Assembly: GCA_012512605.1 (NCBI GenBank)
Contig: JAAZDX010000157.1
Coordinates: 1-23,395, forward strand
DNA from: Bacillota bacterium
Lineage (GTDB): Bacteria > Bacillota > UBA4882 > UBA10575
Direction of reading: 5' to 3'
Length of the DNA: 23,395 nt
Below, piece after piece: positions 1-7,377 of the stretch. Under the pieces are notes generated by a model. That model did not search any database. It had not been told where the DNA came from and was given only the letters and a program-made list of their open reading frames with translations. The position numbers and the translations under genes are program-made. The number at the start of each line of letters is the position of its first letter. The first letter of the stretch is position 1.

Positions 1-1014
1 ATCCGGATGCTCCAGGATTTAACCGGGGTTGATCCCAAGACGGTGCCTTTGGATGATCCCGAGACCATGAAACTATTCTCCTCGGCAGCACCCTTGGGGG
101 TCAGCCCGGATGATCTCGGGTTTGACCTGGGCACCCTGGGAATTCCCGAGTTTGGTACGGAGTTTGCCCGACAAATGTTGGAAGAGACCAAACCGCAGAC
201 CTTTGCGGAGCTGGTCTATATCTCTGGCCTTTCCCACGGAACCAACGTGTGGTTGGGGAATGCCCAGGAATTGATCAAAAATAAACAAGCCACTTTGTTA
301 GAGGTCATTTCAACCCGGGATAAGATTATGAATGATCTGATTTACCGGGGTTTACCGCCAAAAGCTGCCTTTACAATTATGGAGAAAGTACGGAAAGGGC
401 GCAGTTTGGATGAAGAAGATATTCAGTTGATGAAGGAGTATGAAGTACCCCAGTGGTATATTGATTCCTGTTTAAAGATCCGGTATCTTTTCCCCAAGGC
501 CCATGCGGTCGCCTATGTGATGATGGGTTTTCGCATCGCTTTTTTTAAAGTCCACTACCCGGAAGCTTTTTATGCGGCGTTTTTCACCATCCGCAGTACT
601 GATTTTGATGCTGAGCTTGTGTTGGGCGGACCAGAGCAGCTGAGAGAGAAGATGAAAGAACTGAAGGCTAAGGGCAATGAGATGACGGCCAAAGAGAAGG
701 GGCTGTATGCCACCATGGAGGTGGCGCAAGAAGCGATGCTCCGGGGCATCCGTTTTCTCCCGGTTGATCTCTATCGATCCGATGCAACCCGCTTTTTGAT
801 TACACCCCATGGCTTATTGACACCACTGACGACTATTCAGGGTTTGGGGGGAGCGGCGGCGCGGACCTTGGTGGAAGCCCGCGCCGAGGGCGAATTCTAT
901 TCGGTGGAAGATCTTAAAACCCGGGCCCGTTTGTCTTCTTCCGTGATTGAAGTGCTCGCCCGCCAAGGCTGTCTCAAGGGCTTGCCCGCCACGAACCAGC
1001 TGACCCTTTTTTAA
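1..1014 (+). CDS. polC: DNA polymerase III PolC-type, C-terminal part (5' truncated by window)
   Basis: This is the C-terminal 337 codons of the Gram-positive replicative polymerase PolC, which copies the chromosome at the fork together with DnaE and the beta clamp. The frame is open from base 1, so the gene starts upstream of the window. Conserved PolC blocks are visible: SGLSHGTNVWLGNAQELI and IRYLFPKAHAVAYVMMGFRI, the latter in the helix-hairpin-helix/duplex-binding part behind the fingers. The protein ends in NQLTLF, a good match to the C-terminal clamp-binding pentapeptide (QL-S/D-LF type). The polymerase catalytic Asp residues and the exonuclease domain lie upstream and cannot be checked. 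Identification is very secure; the domain boundaries are from family knowledge. Confidence 0.97.
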   Translation: MRMLQDLTGVDPKTVPLDDPETMKLFSSAAPLGVSPDDLGFDLGTLGIPEFGTEFARQMLEETKPQTFAELVYISGLSHGTNVWLGNAQELIKNKQATLLEVISTRDKIMNDLIYRGLPPKAAFTIMEKVRKGRSLDEEDIQLMKEYEVPQWYIDSCLKIRYLFPKAHAVAYVMMGFRIAFFKVHYPEAFYAAFFTIRSTDFDAELVLGGPEQLREKMKELKAKGNEMTAKEKGLYATMEVAQEAMLRGIRFLPVDLYRSDATRFLITPHGLLTPLTTIQGLGGAAARTLVEARAEGEFYSVEDLKTRARLSSSVIEVLARQGCLKGLPATNQLTLF

Positions 1015-1375
1015 GTCCTAGCCCTGCTGGTATTGCTGGCGCATAAAGCAGCATGTTTTCTTTGCCGGTTTTAGGCCCCGGCCTATCAGTGGCGGATAGC
1101 AACGTTTTTTCCTGCGGGCGGTAGTTTGCCTGAGTTTACTTATACGTTCTGCGAAGTTTTTCAGATAAGGGAAAAAAATTATAGTAGGCTTACGCCAAAT
1201 ATGCCCGCGCCTAGAAGCGAAGAAATTGCGCTGGGCGTTGTCTAATGCCTTAATTTATGGTTTAATGACAGAGAACAATTGGTGGAATATATCGTGTTTA
1301 TCTTAAGTTGGGCGATCAATATCTTGTATTGGAACTGTTAAATCAAAGAACAACCAAAATACCGGAGGATGGAGC
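1015..1375. other. Intergenic gap between polC and lspA
   Basis: 361 bases with no credible coding region. Just after polC there are two short hairpins (GCCGG/CCGGC near 1063-1085 and CTATC/GATAG at 1083-1087/1095-1099) followed by six T at 1105-1110. They could form a weak polC terminator, but the stems are only 5 bp. A plausible promoter lies at 1238-1266. A small stem (CGCCTAG at 1207-1213 with CTGGGCG at 1231-1237, one G-T pair) lies between. Nothing else is recognisable. Confidence 0.5.
1238..1266 (+). promoter_or_regulatory. Probable sigma-A promoter for lspA-lgt-rluD
   Basis: TTGTCT (1238-1243) and TTTAAT (1261-1266) are separated by 17 bases. The -10 matches the consensus at 5 of 6 positions and the -35 at 4 of 6. 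It would give a leader of about 100 nt before lspA. Confidence 0.4.
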
Positions 1376-1828
1376 TTGTTTTATTATGTTCTTTTTGTCA
1401 TAATAATCGGTGTGGACCAATTGACGAAGGCACTTGTACTACGGGGCTTAAATCTGCACCAAACCGTGACGGTCATCCCCGGGGTGCTCTCTTTTACCCG
1501 GATCAATAACCCGGGCGCTGCTTTTGGGATCTTGTCCCACCGCACCTTTTTCTTGACGGTGATGCCGCTCATCCTATTTTTCCTGGTCTTTCTGTTTCGG
1601 AAGGAGATTGCGCGGTATCCTTTTCCTTTCCGGTTTGGTCTGGTTTTAAGCTTGGGTGGGGCCGCGGGGAATCTAATCGACCGGCTTTGGAATGAGGGTC
1701 AGGTCATTGACTTTATTGACCTTAATTTTTGGCCGCTGGACGACTTCCCCCTTTTCAACCTTGCGGACACCGCGATCTTTACCGGCGCAGTGATTATCTT
1801 TTTTAGCATAGCGCGTCTCAGAGAATAG
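1376..1828 (+). CDS. lspA: Lipoprotein signal peptidase II
   Basis: A 150-residue, four-helix integral membrane aspartyl protease that removes the signal peptide of diacylglyceryl-modified prolipoproteins. The family hallmarks are present and collinear with B. subtilis LspA: GVDQLTK with Asp14, the RINNPGAAFGI block (42-52), GNLIDRL with Asn99 and Asp102, and FNLADTAI with Asp131. Asp102 and Asp131 correspond to the catalytic pair. Hydrophobic spans are near 1-22, 58-74, 86-104 and 131-147. The start is TTG at 1376, supported by GGAGG at 1364-1368 with a 7-nt gap; there is no in-frame ATG nearby. It is followed by lgt, which catalyses the preceding step of the same pathway. Confidence 0.96.
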   Translation: MFYYVLFVIIIGVDQLTKALVLRGLNLHQTVTVIPGVLSFTRINNPGAAFGILSHRTFFLTVMPLILFFLVFLFRKEIARYPFPFRFGLVLSLGGAAGNLIDRLWNEGQVIDFIDLNFWPLDDFPLFNLADTAIFTGAVIIFFSIARLRE

Positions 1829-2038
1829 ATCATGACTACCACCGACTACTGCTGCGCATGGAGAGCGAGTAGAACTTTCTCGGCCCGATTGTTGGCATGC
1901 GGGATGGAAAGCATCGCAAAAGGCGCTCTCCAGTCCGGATGGTCTCCGATCTCCTCGTCGCTCCAAATGGGATCGGGTTGTTTGTATAGACTAGCAATCA
2001 GTGGCGAGAACTATTTTCAACAGTGGGAGGATGGCAAA
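1829..2038. other. Spacer between lspA and lgt, with a possible minus-strand gene relic
   Basis: 210 bases that can be read as an N-terminal extension of lgt, but that extension has no similarity to Lgt and is better seen as non-coding. On the minus strand 1846-2010 is open for 54 codons, ends in TAG, and reads plausibly protein-like (for example the stretch IWSDEEIGDHPDW and the C-terminus RAEKVLLALHAQQ). It has no start codon at its upstream edge and no ribosome binding site. It may be a decayed 3' gene end or a chance reading frame. Confidence 0.3.
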
Positions 2039-2830
2039 ATGTATCCTGTTTTATTGTCTCTAGGCCGGATTCACATTTATTCGTATGGCTTAATGGTGGC
2101 GCTTGCTATTTTCGGTGGTCTCCTTTGGGTCGGTTCTTTGGCGCGAAAAAGAGGGATCGCCACCTTCGAACAGATTACCGATTTTGCGCTTTATGTGATT
2201 ATCGGCGGTTTATTCTTTGCCAAACTGGTGAATGTGCTTTATGAGTTTCGGACCTATCTTCATAATCCGGCGGCGATCTTTTCCGGTTTTACCGGCTCCT
2301 TTTTTGGGGCGGTGATCGGTGGCGTGCTGGTGGGGGTTGGGTATACGAAAAGGAAGCAGATTAACACCTGGCGACTGGCCGACTTGATCGCGCTCTATAT
2401 TCCCCTGGGACACATCCTGGGGCGGATTGGCTGTTTGCTCAGTGGTTGTTGTTATGGGGTTGCGTCCAATCTGCCGTGGGCTTTACCATGTGCCGCGGGC
2501 GATCTTACTTTGCGGCACCCGACCCAGATCTACGAAATTCTGGCTAACATGCTAATCTTTGCTGTTCTAATCATCTACGACCGCCGCGTTAAGCAAGGCG
2601 GGAGCCGGTACTTTGACGGATTCATTTTTGGTCTCTACGTTAGCCTTTATTGTTTTGCCCGCACTGTTGTGGAAGCCTTTCGTGACAGTCAGATCCTGGC
2701 CTTTGGCTGGCTCCGGACGACGCAGGTCTTTTCGCTCGCCATTGGTCTGGCCGTCCTCATCTACCTTTTTATTCGTCTAAAAAAACAGGCAAGGAATGAG
2801 CGGTGTGCCACTTCTCCGCTTCACAGTTAG
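2039..2830 (+). CDS. lgt: Prolipoprotein diacylglyceryl transferase
   Basis: A 263-residue multi-pass membrane enzyme that moves diacylglycerol from phosphatidylglycerol to the lipobox Cys of prolipoproteins. Diagnostic blocks are GRIGCLLSGCCYG (residues 128-140), a Cys-rich version of the Lgt signature containing the conserved Arg, and HPTQIYE (160-166). The start is ATG at 2039, with GGAGG at 2026-2030 and a Lgt-like N-terminus (MYPVLLSLGRIHIYSYG); the frame stays open to 1832 but that extension is not Lgt-like. One oddity: the segment matching the E. coli histidine-containing loop (SFHGG) reads SFFGA here, so the His is Phe. Many Gram-positive relatives of this Cys-rich type carry Tyr there. 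Its 3' end overlaps the next gene by 35 nt, implying translational coupling. Confidence 0.9.
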   Translation: MYPVLLSLGRIHIYSYGLMVALAIFGGLLWVGSLARKRGIATFEQITDFALYVIIGGLFFAKLVNVLYEFRTYLHNPAAIFSGFTGSFFGAVIGGVLVGVGYTKRKQINTWRLADLIALYIPLGHILGRIGCLLSGCCYGVASNLPWALPCAAGDLTLRHPTQIYEILANMLIFAVLIIYDRRVKQGGSRYFDGFIFGLYVSLYCFARTVVEAFRDSQILAFGWLRTTQVFSLAIGLAVLIYLFIRLKKQARNERCATSPLHS

Positions 2831-3761
2831 TCCAGAGGAGGAGGGAATCCGGGTCGATACCTTTCTGGCTCAGGTGGAGCAGATTCCTTCGCGGGCTTTT
2901 GCGCAGAAATTACTGAAAAACGGGAAGGTAAAGGTGGAATCTTTGCCGATCAAGCCCAGTTACCGCCTGCAAGCGGGCGACGTGGTCGAAGTCGAGCTAG
3001 AAGAACCGAAACCGCTGGCGGTGGAACCGGAAGATCTTCCACTGATGATCCTCTATGAAGACGGGGATTTAATCGTGGTAAATAAACCCCGGGGCATGGT
3101 TGTCCATCCGGCGGCGGGTAATCCCAGAGGTACTTTGGTCAATGCCCTGCTCAAACACTGCCGGGATCTCTCTGGAATTGGTGGGGTGCTGCGGCCGGGA
3201 ATTGTACACCGTTTAGATAAGGATACAACCGGCGCGTTGGTGGTGGCGAAAAACGACTTTACCCATCTGGGTTTAGCGGCTCAGTTAAAGGCGGGGCAGA
3301 TGACCCGGATTTACCTCGCTTTAGTGCATGGTTCTTTGCCGACCAGTGAAGGGGAGATTAAAGTACCGATTGGCCGCCATCCGGTGCACCGGAAGAAGAT
3401 GGCGGTGGTGCCGAAGGGGAAGTCCGCCCATACCTCTTACCGGGTGCTTGCCGCATTTGGGCCCTATACTTTGGTCCGGGTCCAACTCCATACTGGACGG
3501 ACCCACCAGATTCGGGTTCATTTTCAGTACATCGGCCACCCTGTAGCAGGTGATCCGGTTTACGGAAAGACTAAGGAACCCTTTAACCTCGATGGTCAAG
3601 CGCTTCATGCGGCGGGGCTCGGCTTCAGTCATCCCCGCACCGGTGAAGCGGTAAGGATTTCGGCACCCCTTCCGCCTGATCTGGAAACCGCGATCAGCTA
3701 TTGTTGTCGGCATTGGGGGCCGAAAAAAAATGGGATAATACTTGACCCATTTCCAGATTAG
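2796..3761 (+). CDS. RluD-family 23S rRNA pseudouridine synthase
   Basis: Converts uridines in large-subunit rRNA to pseudouridine. Residues 1-70 form an S4 RNA-binding domain (FLAQVEQIPSRAFAQKLL onward). The catalytic domain carries the RluA/RluD signature HRLDKDTTG at 138-146 with catalytic Asp141, VVNKPRGMVVHP at 94-105, and the later block LHTGRTHQIRVH. Length (321 residues) is normal for the family. ATG at 2796 is annotated, but AAGGA abuts it at 2791-2795; GTG at 2805 (fourth codon) has a better 9-nt gap and may be the true start. It lies in the usual place next to lspA. The exact target uridine cannot be told from sequence; RluD or YlyB type is likely. Confidence 0.93.
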   Translation: MSGVPLLRFTVSPEEEGIRVDTFLAQVEQIPSRAFAQKLLKNGKVKVESLPIKPSYRLQAGDVVEVELEEPKPLAVEPEDLPLMILYEDGDLIVVNKPRGMVVHPAAGNPRGTLVNALLKHCRDLSGIGGVLRPGIVHRLDKDTTGALVVAKNDFTHLGLAAQLKAGQMTRIYLALVHGSLPTSEGEIKVPIGRHPVHRKKMAVVPKGKSAHTSYRVLAAFGPYTLVRVQLHTGRTHQIRVHFQYIGHPVAGDPVYGKTKEPFNLDGQALHAAGLGFSHPRTGEAVRISAPLPPDLETAISYCCRHWGPKKNGIILDPFPD

Positions 3762-3770
3762 TGGTATACT
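3742..3770 (+). promoter_or_regulatory. Strong sigma-A promoter of the infC operon
   Basis: TTGACC (3742-3747) and TATACT (3765-3770) are separated by exactly 17 bases. The promoter overlaps the last codons of the upstream rluD-type gene (stop at 3759-3761). Predicted transcription start is about 3777, giving a leader of about 205 nt before infC. Confidence 0.75.
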
Positions 3771-3776
3771 TCTTTT

Positions 3777-3940
3777 GAAAAAGAACTTTAAGTAGAAGCC
3801 TCTGCTTCTCACCCAGCGGTTTAAACCAGCTTGGGTCGGTTATGACACGTAAGATCATCACTGGTGGTCAAGCAAAACCTTGGTGCCGGTGGATATTGTC
3901 ATTAAGCAAGTAGAGGTTACTCGCTTAATTTGTGTTTTAT
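3777..3940 (+). promoter_or_regulatory. infC-operon leader RNA, probable L20-type autoregulatory attenuator
   Basis: A structured leader ahead of infC-rpmI-rplT. Visible elements: hairpin AGAAGC/GCTTCT (3794-3799/3804-3809); ACCCA/TGGGT (3811-3815/3832-3836) enclosing the palindrome GGTTTAAACC; a small CAAG/CTTG stem in 3868-3882; and finally a terminator hairpin. In B. subtilis and relatives this operon is controlled by ribosomal protein L20, which binds a leader mimicking its 23S rRNA site and promotes premature termination. The position, size and terminal hairpin fit that system; assignment to the L20 leader family is inference without a covariance search. Confidence 0.65.
3901..3938 (+). 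terminator. Attenuator terminator in infC leader
   Basis: A 12-bp stem with one mismatch (ATTAAGCAAGTA at 3901-3912 with TACTCGCTTAAT at 3918-3929), a 5-nt loop, and a T-rich tail (TTTGTGTTTTATT). It lies between the promoter and infC, so it most likely works as a conditional terminator. Confidence 0.7.
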
Positions 3941-3983
3941 TGATAATTAACGATCAATCATCAAAAACAGGAGGTGGCGGCCG

Positions 3984-4496
3984 ATTAACAGTGAGCTGCG
4001 TGTAAACGAGGGTATTCGGGTGAAGGAAGTAAGGGTAGTAAGCGCCGATGGTGAACAGTTGGGGATTCTCCCCGTGAAAGATGCCTTGCGGATCGCCCGG
4101 GAGAAAGACTTGGATTTGGTAGAGGTGGCTCCTACCGCTAGACCGCCCGTCTGCAAAATCATGGATTACGGTAAGTACCGTTATGAACAGAGCAGGCGGG
4201 AAAGGGAGGCTCGAAAGCGTCAGAAAGTAGTTGACATCAAGGAAATCAGGTTGACACCAAAGATTGAAACGCACGATTTTCAAGTAAAGATAAAACGGGC
4301 GTCAAAGTTTTTGGAGAGTGGTGACAAAGTTAAGGTTTCCGTAAGATTCCGGGGCAGGGAGATTGTCCACGCCGACTTGGGAAGAAAACTCCTTATGCAG
4401 CTTTACGAGGCCGTTCAAGAAAAGGCTACCCTGGAACGGGAGCCGAAGGTTGAAGGAAGAAACATGATCATGATTCTTTCGGCCAAACAGGAATAA
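3984..4496 (+). CDS. infC: Translation initiation factor IF-3 (ATT start)
   Basis: A 170-residue IF-3, which binds the 30S subunit, blocks premature 50S joining and proofreads the start codon. The N-domain carries GEQLGILPVKDALRIA and a basic linker; the C-domain carries KEIRLTPKIETHDFQVK and VRFRGREIVH. The start is ATT at 3984: AGGAGGTG at 3969-3976 sits 7 nt upstream, and only this start restores the conserved N-terminus (NSELRVNEGIRV) found in IF-3. The first in-frame conventional start, GTG at 4020, would cut off this part and lacks a proper ribosome binding site. Non-canonical AUU/AUC/AUA starts on infC are a known autoregulatory feature, because IF-3 itself discriminates against them. 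First gene of infC-rpmI-rplT. Confidence 0.95.
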   Translation: MNSELRVNEGIRVKEVRVVSADGEQLGILPVKDALRIAREKDLDLVEVAPTARPPVCKIMDYGKYRYEQSRREREARKRQKVVDIKEIRLTPKIETHDFQVKIKRASKFLESGDKVKVSVRFRGREIVHADLGRKLLMQLYEAVQEKATLEREPKVEGRNMIMILSAKQE

Positions 4497-4533
4497 TAGC
4501 AGTTGTAGAATAATATGACAAGGAGAGAAGCAA

Positions 4534-4731
4534 ATGGCAAAGATGAAAACCCACCGTGGTGCAGCAAAAAGGTTTAAGCTGACCGGGACGGGAAAGATCA
4601 AAAAGAACAAAGCATTTCGCAGCCATATATTGGAAAAGAAATCGCCCGACCGCAAACGTAATTTGCGTAAAGCCGATTTAGTAGCAGCCGCCGATGCCAA
4701 ACGGGTCAAGCGGATGTTAGGATTACAATAA
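4534..4731 (+). CDS. rpmI: 50S ribosomal protein L35
   Basis: A 65-residue, very basic protein starting MAKMKTHRGAAKRFKLTGTG, the diagnostic L35 N-terminus, and ending KRVKRMLGLQ. AAGGAG sits just upstream of the ATG. It lies between infC and rplT in the universal order, 37 nt after infC, and is presumably co-transcribed under the infC leader. Confidence 0.98.
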   Translation: MAKMKTHRGAAKRFKLTGTGKIKKNKAFRSHILEKKSPDRKRNLRKADLVAAADAKRVKRMLGLQ

Positions 4732-4768
4732 TTTGTGACTTGATGGTGAAAAGATAGGAGGAATAGCT

Positions 4769-5122
4769 TTGGCACGGGTGAAACGTGGTACGACTACACG
4801 TCGACGTCATAAAAAAATATTGAAGTTAGCAAAAGGATATCGTGGTTCGAAAAGTCGTTTATTTAGAGTTGCTAATCCGCAAGTTTTAAAATCCTTGAGC
4901 TATGCGTACCGGGACCGGCGGGCGAAGAAACGGGACTTTAGAAGACTTTGGATTACCCGGATCAATGCGGCCGCCCGGATGAACGGGATGTCTTACAGTA
5001 TGTTTATCAGCGGTCTGAAGAAGGCTGGTGTTCAGATTAACCGCAAAGTCTTGGCGGATCTGGCTGTAAACGACGGTGCGGCGTTTGAGAAACTTGTTTC
5101 CGTAGCTAAACAGCAACAGTAG
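4769..5122 (+). CDS. rplT: 50S ribosomal protein L20
   Basis: A 117-residue basic protein of normal family length, with the L20 signature MARVKRGTTTRRRHKKILK, then AKGYRGSKSRLFRVA and RLWITRINAAARMNGMSYS. L20 binds 23S rRNA early in 50S assembly and in Firmicutes represses its own operon through the leader. The start is TTG at 4769 with an AGGAGG-type site at 4757-4763; the MARVKR N-terminus leaves no doubt about this start. It ends the operon, 3 nt before a clear terminator. Confidence 0.98.
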   Translation: MARVKRGTTTRRRHKKILKLAKGYRGSKSRLFRVANPQVLKSLSYAYRDRRAKKRDFRRLWITRINAAARMNGMSYSMFISGLKKAGVQINRKVLADLAVNDGAAFEKLVSVAKQQQ

Positions 5123-5124
5123 AT

Positions 5125-5148
5125 AAAACGGCCATTGGCCGTTTTTTA
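5125..5148 (+). terminator. Terminator of infC-rpmI-rplT
   Basis: AAAACGGCC (5125-5133), loop ATT, GGCCGTTTT (5137-5145), followed by more T. A perfect 9-bp intrinsic terminator directly after the rplT stop codon. Confidence 0.92.
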
Positions 5149-5171
5149 ATTTTCAGCGAGGAGGCGCGGCG

Positions 5172-5987
5172 GTGACCGTACTGATCAGTCGCGATAATCC
5201 GTTAATCAAAACCGTTATTTCCTTGCAAGGAAGGAAAGGCCGCAAGAAGCACCGGCTTTTTTTAGCGGAAGGTCCGCATCTGTTGGAGGAAGCTTTACGT
5301 TCCTCGTTCAAGGTACAGAAGGTGCTTATAAAGGAAGGGGCACCCTGCTTTGGCGAAGTGGCGGATTTGGTGAAGGCAAATGGAGTTCCCATTTATCCGG
5401 TTGCAGCCCGTCTTTTTCCGCTTTTAACCGAGACGCAGACACCCCAGGATGTGTTGGCCGTTGTTGAACAGCCGCGCGAAGAAGCAGGATTTCCGTCGTT
5501 TGACAAGGAATTTTGCGCTTTGATCCTCCATCAGCTCCGGGATCCGGGGAACTTGGGGACAATCATGCGTACGGCCTGGGCGGCCGGAGTGACCAACCTT
5601 TTTATTACGCCCGGTACGGTTGACCCTTACGGGGGAAAGGTGGTCCGTTCCAGCCAGGGTGGGATTTTTAACCTTAACCTTTACTTTCAAACGCTGGAAT
5701 CAATTCTGGAGTGGGCTGGTCGCCATGGGGTTAGAGTCTGGGTAGGCGATCCCCGGGGTGATCAACTCTATTTTGAACAGGATTTTACCGGACCTATCCT
5801 CTTTTTACTTAGTAATGAAGCCCATGGTTTTGATTGGACACAGCTCGATCAAGACTGGAAGGTCGAGGCGGTGCGCATTCCGGTGCCGGGCGGAGCCGAG
5901 TCTTTGAATGTTTCGATCTCCGCCGCGATCCTGATTTACGAAGCCTTGCGCCAGCGTCTAACGGTGCGGAATGGGGATTGGCAGTGA
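5172..5987 (+). CDS. SpoU/TrmH-family rRNA 2'-O-methyltransferase
   Basis: A 271-residue SPOUT methyltransferase that uses S-adenosylmethionine to methylate a ribose 2'-OH in RNA. An N-terminal substrate-binding domain (about 1-100, with RLFLAEGPHLLEEAL typical of the family) precedes the knotted catalytic domain. Motif 1 is LRDPGNLGTIMRTAWAAG (122-139, with the conserved Asn and Arg), motif 2 is LLSNEAHGF (212-220), and motif 3 is IPVPGGAESLNVSISAAI (236-253). The start is GTG at 5172 with GAGGAGG at 5158-5164, 7 nt away. It has the look of B. subtilis YsgA/RlmP, but the modified position cannot be read from sequence. It lies just after the rplT terminator and is followed closely by malic enzyme. 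Confidence 0.92.
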   Translation: MTVLISRDNPLIKTVISLQGRKGRKKHRLFLAEGPHLLEEALRSSFKVQKVLIKEGAPCFGEVADLVKANGVPIYPVAARLFPLLTETQTPQDVLAVVEQPREEAGFPSFDKEFCALILHQLRDPGNLGTIMRTAWAAGVTNLFITPGTVDPYGGKVVRSSQGGIFNLNLYFQTLESILEWAGRHGVRVWVGDPRGDQLYFEQDFTGPILFLLSNEAHGFDWTQLDQDWKVEAVRIPVPGGAESLNVSISAAILIYEALRQRLTVRNGDWQ

Positions 5988-6011
5988 TGAATGGTAGCGG
6001 GAGGAGAAATA

Positions 6012-7238
6012 ATGGGAATTGACGCGGAAGCGTTACGTTTACATCAGGAAAAACAGGGCAAGATTGAGATCCGGAGTAAAGTTGCGATTAATAGTCCGGC
6101 CGATTTGAGTTTGGCCTATTCCCCCGGGGTCGCCGCTCCGTGCCGGGCAATTCAACAAGATTTAAGTTTGGTCTATGCATACACAAACAAAGGGAACACG
6201 GTGGCCGTGGTCACCGACGGCACAGCCGTGCTTGGCTTGGGTGATATTGGCCCCGAAGCGGCGTTGCCGGTGATGGAAGGGAAAGCCATCCTTTTTAAAC
6301 GCTTTGCCGGTCTGGATGCCATTCCGTTGGCGCTCAACACGACAAAAGTGGAGGAGATCGTGGAGACCGTCGTCCGCTTAGCACCGAATTTTGCCGGGGT
6401 CAACCTTGAGGATATCGCGGCACCCCGTTGTTTTGCCATTGAGGAAGCCTTAAGGGCGCGGCTATCAATCCCGGTTTTCCATGATGACCAGCATGGAACC
6501 GCGGTGGTTTGTTTAGCGGCGCTCCGCAATGCCCTGCGGGTGGTCGGTAAAGAGTTGAGTCGGGTTAAGATCGTGATTAACGGTGCAGGCGCAGCCGGAC
6601 AGGCGATTACGCGTCTGTTGTACCGGGCGGGTGCCCGTCAACTACTCCTCTGTGATCGTCAGGGAATACTCCATCCGGGGATGACCGGGATCAATCCCTA
6701 CCAGGAAGCCCTGGCGCAACTGACCAATGAACAGGGGGAAACGGGCGATTTAGCAACGGCCTTGCGGAGTGCCGATGTTTTTATAGGGGTTTCTGCAGCT
6801 AATCTGGTCTCTGGTGCGATGGTTCAGACTATGGCCCCACGACCGGTGATTTTCGCCATGGCCAATCCGGATCCGGAGATCAACCCGGAGACAGCAAAAC
6901 GAAGTGGTGCGGCGGTTGTGGGGACGGGGCGTTCCGATTATCCGAATCAGATCAATAATCTGCTGGGTTTCCCGGGGATTTTCCGCGGACTGCTGGCGGT
7001 TCGTGCCACGAAAGTGACGGAGACGATGATGCTAAAGGCGGCGCAGGCTATTGCCGACCTGATTAGCCGGGACGAGTTGACTGCCGATTACGTTATTCCC
7101 AATCCCTTTGACCGCCGGGTGGTACCAGCAGTGGCCTATGCCGTCGGAATAGAAGCGTTAAAAACAGGGGTGGCCGCAGCGGCGCTCGATCCCAAGCAAT
7201 TGCGCGTCTCCCTCCAGGAACAATTTGGACCTTGGTAG
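6012..7238 (+). CDS. NAD(P)-dependent malic enzyme (oxaloacetate-decarboxylating)
   Basis: A 408-residue cytosolic enzyme that oxidatively decarboxylates malate to pyruvate, giving NAD(P)H and CO2. Motifs in order: LAYSPGVAAPC (34-44), the substrate/metal block GDIGPEAALPVMEGKAILFK with the conserved Lys91 (77-96), NLEDIAAPRC (131-140), HDDQHGT (157-163), the Rossmann loop GAGAAG (191-196), and late blocks FAMANPDPEI and GRSDYPNQINN. This is the short bacterial form without a phosphotransacetylase tail. ATG at 6012 is chosen because GGAGG at 6000-6004 lies 7 nt upstream and MGIDAEALRLHQ matches family starts; ATG at 5991 is in frame but has no site. Cofactor preference (NAD or NADP) is not decidable here. 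Confidence 0.95.
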   Translation: MGIDAEALRLHQEKQGKIEIRSKVAINSPADLSLAYSPGVAAPCRAIQQDLSLVYAYTNKGNTVAVVTDGTAVLGLGDIGPEAALPVMEGKAILFKRFAGLDAIPLALNTTKVEEIVETVVRLAPNFAGVNLEDIAAPRCFAIEEALRARLSIPVFHDDQHGTAVVCLAALRNALRVVGKELSRVKIVINGAGAAGQAITRLLYRAGARQLLLCDRQGILHPGMTGINPYQEALAQLTNEQGETGDLATALRSADVFIGVSAANLVSGAMVQTMAPRPVIFAMANPDPEINPETAKRSGAAVVGTGRSDYPNQINNLLGFPGIFRGLLAVRATKVTETMMLKAAQAIADLISRDELTADYVIPNPFDRRVVPAVAYAVGIEALKTGVAAAALDPKQLRVSLQEQFGPW

Positions 7239-7377
7239 GCTCCGTTCTTGGGGCATGGACAGGAAAAAACTGACATAAACCCTTCACTTGGTTCATAGTT
7301 TATAAAGGACTTTGGTCCGAGTGGTTGGTGCTTGCGTTTGGACCGAGACCGATCGGTGCCAAGAGGGGGGTGACCAG

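Noticed and set aside
1673..1966. Minus-strand 97-codon frame across the end of lspA
   Set aside because: Antisense to the conserved C-terminus of lspA; low-complexity Arg/Ser composition and no ribosome binding site.
1832..2038. N-terminal extension of lgt by 69 codons
   Set aside because: It is not Lgt-like, and a well-placed ribosome binding site and a typical N-terminus mark ATG 2039.
3321..3812. Minus-strand 163-codon frame
   Set aside because: Lies antisense to the conserved pseudouridine synthase domain and over the infC promoter.
4302..4775. Minus-strand 157-codon frame
   Set aside because: Antisense to infC and rpmI, which are certain.
7239..7377. GGTCC/GGACC inverted repeat (near 7314-7344) suggesting a leader regulator
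   Set aside because: A 5-bp stem with a long loop and no T-tract, T-box or riboswitch motif; no clear promoter could be paired with it.
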